Shown here one piece after another: positions 59,079 through 64,000 of a stretch of DNA of 64,000 nt (position 1 is the first letter of the stretch; every line of letters starts with the position of its first letter). A model generated the notes under the pieces. It was not told the origin of the DNA and made no database searches. It saw only the letters and a list, made by a program, of their open reading frames with translations. Source of the stretch: Azorhizobium doebereinerae UFLA1-100 (GTDB lineage Bacteria > Pseudomonadota > Alphaproteobacteria > Rhizobiales > Xanthobacteraceae); contig NZ_AXBA01000013.1 of NCBI RefSeq assembly GCF_000473085.1, positions 116,211 to 180,210 on the forward strand, read 5' to 3'. Both the position numbers and the translations under genes were made by a program.

Positions 59079-59564
59079 ATGCCCATTCAGGTCGGCGACA
59101 GCCTGCCCAACGTCACCTTCCGCGTGTCCACGGCGGACGGCCCCGTTCCGAAGACCACCGAGGAAATTTTCAAAGGCAAGCGCGTGGTGCTGTTCGCCGT
59201 GCCGGGGGCCTTCACGCCCACCTGCCACAAGAACCACCTGCCCGGTTTCGTCGCCCGCGCGGCGGAAATCAAGGCCAAGGGCATCGACACCATCGCGGTG
59301 GTCTCGGTGAACGATCCCTTCGTCATGGGCGCGTGGGAGCATGCGTCAGGCGCCGACGGCAAGATCCTGTTCCTGTCTGACGGCAACGGCGAGTTCGCCC
59401 AGGCGCTCGATCTGGCCTTCGACGGTTCGGCGGTCGGGCTCGGCCTGCGCTCCAAGCGCTATTCCATGGTGGTGGAGAACGGCGTCGTGAAGGTGCTCAA
59501 CGTCGAGGACGTGCCCTCCAAGGCCGATGCGTCGAGCGCCCAGACCCTCCTGACCCAGATCTGA
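59079..59564 (+). CDS. Peroxiredoxin (Prx5 family)
   Basis: A 161-residue thiol peroxidase. The peroxidatic Cys is in VVLFAVPGAFTPTCHKNHLP (TxxC motif), with LSDGNGEFAQALDL and LGLRSKRYSMVVENG following. No second resolving Cys is seen near the C-terminus, so it probably works as a 1-Cys or glutaredoxin-linked Prx5. GGAG eight bases upstream favours ATG 59079; two upstream ATGs are possible. Followed by a strong terminator. Confidence 0.93.
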   Translation: MPIQVGDSLPNVTFRVSTADGPVPKTTEEIFKGKRVVLFAVPGAFTPTCHKNHLPGFVARAAEIKAKGIDTIAVVSVNDPFVMGAWEHASGADGKILFLSDGNGEFAQALDLAFDGSAVGLGLRSKRYSMVVENGVVKVLNVEDVPSKADASSAQTLLTQI

Positions 59565-59593
59565 TCCGATCCGCCGGGCCTCAGGCTCGCAAG

Positions 59594-59618
59594 GGCGCCA
59601 CTGTCGTGGCGCCTTTTT
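59594..59618 (+). terminator. Intrinsic terminator of the peroxiredoxin gene
   Basis: Stem ggcgcca / tggcgcc with a six-base loop and T5 tail, 29 bases after the stop. Confidence 0.85.
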
Positions 59619-59650
59619 CATTGTCCGACGCCGCGCGACTGCCGGCGCAA

Positions 59651-59857
59651 TCAGGCGATGATGTCCGGAAACAGCTCGTCTTCCAGATGGCTGATGCGGT
59701 CCTTCAGTTGCAGCTTGCGCTTTTTCAGCCGCTGGATCTGCAACACGTCCGAGCCGGCAACCGACAGGAGCGCTTCGATCGCAACATCGAGATCCCTGTG
59801 CTCCTGACGCAGACGTTCCAACAGCGCCTTCAGCTCCCGCTCGTCCTCACTGGTCAT
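59651..59857 (-). CDS. YdcH family (DUF465) small protein
   Basis: A 68-residue helical hairpin protein. Family marks are LLERLRQEHRDLDVAIEALL and the basic turn IQRLKKRKLQLKDRISHLED. YdcH-like proteins are small cytoplasmic proteins of unknown function. The start at 59857 gives the family N-terminus. It diverges from a second DUF465 gene at 60013-60192. Confidence 0.88.
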   Translation of the reverse strand: MTSEDERELKALLERLRQEHRDLDVAIEALLSVAGSDVLQIQRLKKRKLQLKDRISHLEDELFPDIIA

Positions 59858-60012
59858 ACTTTTCCGCCGCGCCCCGCTGAGCCGAGACTTCGAATATCGC
59901 ACGCGCTTGCGCGCCTGCAAGCGGCCATCCGTCCCAGCCGCAGATTAGGCGGTCGACTCTTTGCCGCCTCCATGACAGGATGAAGACCGTTGCAGACAGG
60001 GAGAGGCCAAGA

Positions 60013-60192
60013 ATGTCCGTCCAGTCGCACTTGCAGGAGCTTCAGCGTCGCCACGCCGCTCTTGAATCGGAAATCCATCGCGAGCTCACCAGCCCGGCCG
60101 CAGACCCGCTCAAGGTCGCGGAAATGAAGCGGCGCAAGCTGGTCCTCAAGGACCAGATCGCCCGTCTTCGCGGCGGCTCCACCCTCCACTGA
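60013..60192 (+). CDS. Second YdcH family (DUF465) small protein
   Basis: A 59-residue paralogue with HLQELQRRHAALESEIHREL and VAEMKRRKLVLKDQIARLRG, clearly the same hairpin as the neighbouring DUF465 protein. ATG 60013 has GAGAGG upstream; an in-frame ATG 11 codons earlier is weaker. Arranged back to back with its paralogue, 155 bases apart. Confidence 0.85.
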   Translation: MSVQSHLQELQRRHAALESEIHRELTSPAADPLKVAEMKRRKLVLKDQIARLRGGSTLH

Positions 60193-60632
60193 TCATCGCA
60201 CGCCGCCGGTCGCCACGTTTGGGGTTTCCCGTCGCGTGGCGGCGGATCGACGCCACGTCACTCGTCCGGCCTGAACCGGACGATGCTTGGTGTAACGCCG
60301 CCTTGCATTGACCGGCGGGCGTCGCCGATATCTCGGATCACCCTCTGTCGGCGACGGCGTAGCGTGCTTGATAGGCCGCCGTTCCGTGATCCATGAGGGG
60401 TCTGGTGGCGCTGGATTTCTGGCTGCGGGACGCCGTGCGGTAGGCCGTGGGCCGCCGCCGGATGTTGCCACCAGCACCGCCGTGCGGCCGCACGTTGCCG
60501 CGCGGCGGTCACCGATAGTCCGAGCCGGCCACATGCCGGAGCGGCGCACGGGACCGAACACAGGCACCGGGAGAGCCCGGGCGGGCCAAGAGAGCCTTTG
60601 CGTTCATGCGCGAGGAAGGCTAATTCCCCGCC
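60193..60632. other. 440-base gap with several strong stem-loops
   Basis: No credible gene is seen. Perfect inverted repeats occur as cgtccgg / ccggacg (60263-60282), cgtcgccga / tcggcgacg (60320-60328 and 60348-60356) and the palindrome cgtgcggccgcacg (60481-60494). None has a T-run. This may be a structured leader or small RNA upstream of the ABC-F gene. Confidence 0.5.
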
Positions 60633-62453
60633 ATGGCTCCTCCTCTCGTCCTGCTCCAAGACATCCACCTGCGCTTCGGTGTGCAGCCCCTTCTCAATGG
60701 CGCGGAGCTGTCCGTCTCCGCGGGCGAGCGCCTGTGCTTCGTCGGCCGCAACGGCTCCGGCAAGTCCACGCTGCTGAAGGTGGCGGCGGGCCTGATCGAG
60801 CCGGATTCCGGCACGCGCTTCGTGCAGCCGGGCACAACGGTGCGGTATCTGCCGCAGGAGCCTGACTTTTCCGGCTTTTCCACCACGCTCGCCTATGTGG
60901 AAGCGGGCATGGGGCCCGGCGACCAGGAGTATCGGGCGCAATATCTGCTCGACCAGCTCGGCCTCACCGGCCGCGAGGACCCGTCCAACCTCTCCGGCGG
61001 CGAGGCCCGACGGGCGGCCCTGGCGCGCGTCATCGCCCCGGAGCCCGACGTGCTCATGCTGGACGAGCCCACCAACCATCTCGACCTGCCGGCCATCGAG
61101 TGGCTGGAAAGCGAGCTGAAGTCGCTGCGCTCGGCGCTCGTCATCATCTCCCATGACCGGCGCTTCCTGGAAAACCTGTCGCGCGCCACTCTGTGGATCG
61201 ACCGCGGCACCACGCGGCGCCTGGAACAGGGCTTCTCGGCCTTCGAGGGCTGGCGCGACCAGGTGCTGGAACAGGAAGAGACCGAGCGCCACAAGCTCGA
61301 CCGCAAGATCGTCGCGGAGCTGGACTGGCTGCGCTACGGCGTCACCGCCCGGCGCAAGCGCAACGTGCGGCGCCTTGGCGACCTGCACGCCATGCGCAAG
61401 GATCGCCGCGAGGAACGCCGCGTCCAGGGCAACGTGACCATCACCGTCACCGAAGGCCAGACCTCCGGCAAGCTGATCATCGAGGCCAAGCACGTTGCGA
61501 AAGCCTATGACGGCGTGCCGGTGGTCAATGATTTCTCCACCCGCATCCTGCGCGGCGACCGCATCGGCATCGTCGGCCCCAACGGCGCGGGCAAGACCAC
61601 CTTGCTGAAGATCCTCACTGGCGAACTGAAGCCGGACAGCGGCAGCGTGCGCCTCGGCACCAATCTGGAAATCGCCTCGCTGGACCAGAAGCGCGCCGCG
61701 CTGCGCCCCGAGACCACCTTGCGCGACGCTTTGACCGGCGGTGGCAGCGACACGGTGCTGGTGGGCGGGCAGCCCAAGCATGTGATGGGATATCTGAAGG
61801 ACTTCTTGTTCACCCCCGAGCAGGCCAATTCGCCGCTGTCCGTCCTCTCCGGCGGCGAGCGCGGCCGGCTCATGCTGGCCCGCGCTCTGGCCCTGCCGGC
61901 CAACGTGCTGGTGCTGGACGAGCCCACCAACGATCTCGACCTGGAAACCCTCGACCTCCTGCAGGAGATGGTCGCGGACTTCCCCGGCACCGTCATCCTG
62001 GTGAGCCATGACCGCGACTTCCTCGACCGCACCGTCACCTCGGTGATCGCCGCCGAGGGCCATGGCGTGTTCAACGAATATGCCGGTGGCTATGCGGACA
62101 TGGTCAACCAGCGCGGACGCGGCGTGGAGGCGAAGGTCCGCTTCGACGACGGCAAGGCCGAGAGCAAGCCCGGCGCCAAGGCACCGGCCGCCGCCGCTCC
62201 GGCCAAGGACGCCAAGCGCCGTCTCTCCTTCCACGAGAAGCATGCGCTCCAGACCCTGCCGAAGACGCTGGATAAGCTGCGCGCCGACGCCGAGGCACTG
62301 GCCGCCAAGCTCGCCGACCCCGCCCTCTATACCCGCGACCCCGCCGGCTTCGAGAAGACCAGCGCGGCCCTCGCGACGGTGCAGAAGGAGATCGACGCTG
62401 CCGAGGAAGAATGGTTGCGCCTGGAAATCCTGCGCGAGGAAATCGGCGCCTGA
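60633..62453 (+). CDS. uup: ABC-F family ATPase, Uup-like
   Basis: A 606-residue soluble protein with two ABC domains and no membrane segments. Walker A motifs are VGRNGSGKSTLLKVAAG and VGPNGAGKTTLLKILTG. Signatures are LSGGEARRAALARVI and LSGGERGRLMLARAL, with LMLDEPTNHLDLPAIEWLE and LVLDEPTNDLDLETLDLLQ as Walker B. The inter-domain linker is basic (ARRKRNVRRLGDLHAMRKDR). A C-terminal coiled coil (LQTLPKTLDKLRADAEALAA) is the Uup feature, linked to DNA binding and transposon excision control and to ribosome action. It starts after a 440-base structured gap. Confidence 0.93.
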   Translation: MAPPLVLLQDIHLRFGVQPLLNGAELSVSAGERLCFVGRNGSGKSTLLKVAAGLIEPDSGTRFVQPGTTVRYLPQEPDFSGFSTTLAYVEAGMGPGDQEYRAQYLLDQLGLTGREDPSNLSGGEARRAALARVIAPEPDVLMLDEPTNHLDLPAIEWLESELKSLRSALVIISHDRRFLENLSRATLWIDRGTTRRLEQGFSAFEGWRDQVLEQEETERHKLDRKIVAELDWLRYGVTARRKRNVRRLGDLHAMRKDRREERRVQGNVTITVTEGQTSGKLIIEAKHVAKAYDGVPVVNDFSTRILRGDRIGIVGPNGAGKTTLLKILTGELKPDSGSVRLGTNLEIASLDQKRAALRPETTLRDALTGGGSDTVLVGGQPKHVMGYLKDFLFTPEQANSPLSVLSGGERGRLMLARALALPANVLVLDEPTNDLDLETLDLLQEMVADFPGTVILVSHDRDFLDRTVTSVIAAEGHGVFNEYAGGYADMVNQRGRGVEAKVRFDDGKAESKPGAKAPAAAAPAKDAKRRLSFHEKHALQTLPKTLDKLRADAEALAAKLADPALYTRDPAGFEKTSAALATVQKEIDAAEEEWLRLEILREEIGA

Positions 62454-62480
62454 CGGGCCGCCGCAGGCGGTGGAAACACA

Positions 62481-62509
62481 ACGGGCCGCCCCAATGGGCG
62501 GCCCGTTTC
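62481..62509. terminator. Terminator between uup and the FAH-family gene
   Basis: Stem acgggccgccc / gggcggcccgt (62481-62491 and 62496-62506) with a four-base loop and a short T-run on the plus strand. Serves the convergent pair. Confidence 0.75.
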
Positions 62510-62530
62510 CGTTCCGGGGTCCGGTGAGGC

Positions 62531-63304
62531 TTATTGCACGAAGATGGTGCGCAGCGTGCCGATGCCGTCGATGCTCACGTCCACCTCGTTGCGCGGCTCC
62601 TTCATGGAGCCGACCCCGATGGACGTGCCGCAGGCGATGAGGTCGCCCGGATGGAGCGTCATGTCCTGCGACAGCAGCGACACCAGCCGCGCCGGCGGGA
62701 AGATCATGTCGGACAGGGGATAGTTCTGCCGCTCGGCGCCGTTCAGCACGGTGCGCACGCTGGCGGCGGCGGGATCGAGGTCGGTGACGATCCACGGGCC
62801 GAACGGGCCATAGCCGTCGAACCCCTTCGCCCGCGCCCACTGCGGGAAGGTGGGGTCCTTGTTCAGGATGTCGGCGGCGGTCAGGTCGTTGACGATGGTG
62901 TAGCCGAAGATGTGCGCCGCCGCCTCGTCCTCGGAGATGTTGCTGGCGGTCTTGCCGATAACGATGCCCAGCTCGCCCTCATAGACCGTCTTGCCGGCAT
63001 AGGCGGGCGGGCGGCGCACTTCGGCGCCCGGCGCCGCCACGGTGCTGATCGCCTTGAGCAGATAGAGCGGCTCGGCCGGCTCGGCCACGTTCAGCTTGGC
63101 CGCGAGGCCATGGAAATTGTTCCACAGCGCGATGATCTTGGTCGGATCGCACGGCGCCGCCAACGTCGCGTCCGCCAGCGGCCGGGTCTCGCCAGTCGGC
63201 CGCGCGCCGGCGAACATGTCGCCGGCATGGATCGCGATCCGATCTCCTTCAACAGTGCCGAAAGCCGTCGTCCCGCCGTCGGTAAAGCGCACCCATCTGG
63301 CCAT
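62531..63304 (-). CDS. Fumarylacetoacetate hydrolase family protein
   Basis: A 257-residue FAH-fold enzyme. The divalent-metal ligands fit the family: Glu-Glu in VYEGELGIVIGK and Asp in YTIVNDLTAADIL, with the oxyanion-type segment PGDLIACGTSIGVGSM. N-terminal LWNNFHGLAAKLN and PLYLLKAISTV are also typical. Members hydrolyse or isomerise beta-diketo acids in aromatic or sugar-acid breakdown; no pathway genes are near. The start at 63304 begins MARWVRF, the natural strand. Confidence 0.9.
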   Translation of the reverse strand: MARWVRFTDGGTTAFGTVEGDRIAIHAGDMFAGARPTGETRPLADATLAAPCDPTKIIALWNNFHGLAAKLNVAEPAEPLYLLKAISTVAAPGAEVRRPPAYAGKTVYEGELGIVIGKTASNISEDEAAAHIFGYTIVNDLTAADILNKDPTFPQWARAKGFDGYGPFGPWIVTDLDPAAASVRTVLNGAERQNYPLSDMIFPPARLVSLLSQDMTLHPGDLIACGTSIGVGSMKEPRNEVDVSIDGIGTLRTIFVQ

Positions 63305-63343
63305 TGTCGTCCTCCCGTGGCGCCCGTCCACGGGAGGCGTGGC

Positions 63344-63550
63344 TCAGGGCGCGCGTTGATTGTTGAGGGAAGCCAGCACTTCGCGGTGCCGCCGCTCCTC
63401 ATTGTCGTTGTTCACCACCACCACCGCCCAGATGGCGGCGGGCAGCCAGCCGATGAGCGTGATCTGCAGCACCAGGCACAACAGGCCCTGGAACACCCGC
63501 CCGCGCAGCATCAGCGCCAGCCACGGCAACAGGACCGCGATCGCAATCAT
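63344..63550 (-). CDS. YqaE/Pmp3 family small membrane protein
   Basis: A 68-residue protein with two hydrophobic helices (MIAIAVLLPWLALML and LLCLVLQITLIGWLPAAIWA) joined by an RGRVFQG loop. This is the YqaE/Pmp3 layout, known from stress-responsive membrane peptides. GGAGGAGAAGA before ATG 63550 is a strong ribosome site. A charged tail (NNDNEERRHRE) follows the second helix. It lies 39 bases downstream of the FAH-family gene in the direction of reading toward lower coordinates, so co-transcription with sucD is possible. Confidence 0.88.
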   Translation of the reverse strand: MIAIAVLLPWLALMLRGRVFQGLLCLVLQITLIGWLPAAIWAVVVVNNDNEERRHREVLASLNNQRAP

Positions 63551-63625
63551 TCTTCTCCTCCATTCCGGGCCCGCTTCGGCCGGACAATGGATAGATAGGA
63601 AGGACAACCGGCCCCGGCGAGGGGG

Positions 63626-64000
63626 CTAGCCCTTGAGGATCTCCGCCAGCGTCTTGCCGAGGCGTGCGGGGGAGGGAGAGACGCGGATGCCGGCCTCTTC
63701 CATGGCGGCGATCTTGTCTTCCGCGCCGCCCTTGCCGCCGGAGATGATCGCGCCCGCGTGGCCCATGCGGCGCCCGGGAGGGGCCGTGCGGCCGGCGATG
63801 AAGCCAACCATCGGCTTCTTCCGCCCGCGCTTGGCCTCGTCCTTCAGGAACTGCGCCGCATCTTCCTCCGCCGAGCCGCCGATCTCGCCGATCATCACGA
63901 TCGACTGCGTCTTCTCGTCGGCCAGGAACATCTCAAGCACGTCGATGAACTCCGTGCCCTTCACCGGGTCGCCGCCGATGCCCACCGCCGAGGTCTGCCC
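63626..64000 (-). CDS. sucD: Succinate--CoA ligase subunit alpha, C-terminal part (5' end outside window)
   Basis: The frame is open to base 64000, giving the last 124 residues of SucD, which with SucC makes succinyl-CoA in the TCA cycle. The fragment begins [16 protein letters not shown] and has [39 protein letters not shown] with the phospho-His, and the conserved end [20 protein letters not shown]. The match to alphaproteobacterial SucD is close over the whole visible length. Confidence 0.95.
   Translation of the reverse strand, partial: GQTSAVGIGGDPVKGTEFIDVLEMFLADEKTQSIVMIGEIGGSAEEDAAQFLKDEAKRGRKKPMVGFIAGRTAPPGRRMGHAGAIISGGKGGAEDKIAAMEEAGIRVSPSPARLGKTLAEILKG

Noticed and set aside
60258..62840. 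Open frame of more than 800 codons opposite uup
   Set aside because: Covers the ABC-F coding region and a non-coding gap with no motif; antisense artefact.
63626..64000. Malate--CoA ligase (MtkB) instead of SucD
   Set aside because: The visible C-terminal part matches SucD closely, and no serine-cycle genes are nearby; the missing N-terminus leaves slight doubt.

Overview
The window is a very G+C-rich stretch of an alphaproteobacterial chromosome. The gene set points to Hyphomicrobiales (Rhizobiales), perhaps near Xanthobacteraceae: hrcA-grpE, the ruvC-ruvA-ruvB / ybgC-tolQRAB-pal-cpoB-tilS-ftsH block, zapA-6S RNA-fau, DUF1465, DUF1192, DUF4164 and a cysteine-free L31. Family-level placement is inference. 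Nearly all of it is conserved housekeeping sequence. I see no tRNA or rRNA gene, insertion sequence, prophage or CRISPR array.

Layout. 1-4866: stress-regulon genes (grpE, hrcA) diverge from an overlapping rph-rdgB-hemW operon. 4918-5385: one strikingly AT-rich membrane-protein gene of foreign look. 5387-8457: copper homeostasis, with a CsoR repressor diverging from a P1B-type Cu+ ATPase across two CsoR-like palindromes. 8506-11118: comF, grxC, a nitrilase-family amidase and DUF1178. 11465-13116: a two-gene exosortase/substrate module, the best candidate for an undescribed system. 13133-17552: ubiG, trpS, an alpha/beta hydrolase and murJ.

17671-31214 (minus strand): ftsH, tilS and the full Tol-Pal envelope-constriction system, then the ruv resolvasome genes. 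The ruv genes are interrupted by a divergent GIY-YIG/DUF2239 pair and a DUF1772 membrane gene. 31257-34348: a PodJ-like coiled-coil/Sel1 membrane protein and a MerR regulator diverge across a promoter carrying GANTC and CtrA-like motifs. 34435-37741: yebC, a YmdB-type phosphoesterase, fau, 6S RNA, zapA and DUF4164.

37899-46957: a DUF3828 protein, then the central carbon cluster tkt-gap-pgk-fba (class I aldolase), a degenerate ThiE-like protein, a Sel1 protein and an inositol-phosphatase family gene. 47131-49249: an orphan MotA/MotB-like ion-channel pair. 49281-54179: a GNAT, an ABC exporter, rpmE, DUF1465, DUF1192 and a quinone oxidoreductase. 54350-57253: a seven-helix PAS-GGDEF-EAL protein with a TTG start. 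57302-64000: yqgE, a DsbD-alpha-like protein, a Prx5 peroxiredoxin, two divergent YdcH-like paralogues, an ABC-F protein, a FAH-family hydrolase, a YqaE/Pmp3 peptide and the 3' end of sucD.

Many genes overlap by 1-26 bases, so translational coupling is common. Regulatory signals readable by eye include the CsoR operators, a MerR-type promoter, paired operators upstream of DUF2239, and several intrinsic terminators. All assignments rest on reading motifs; no database search was run.
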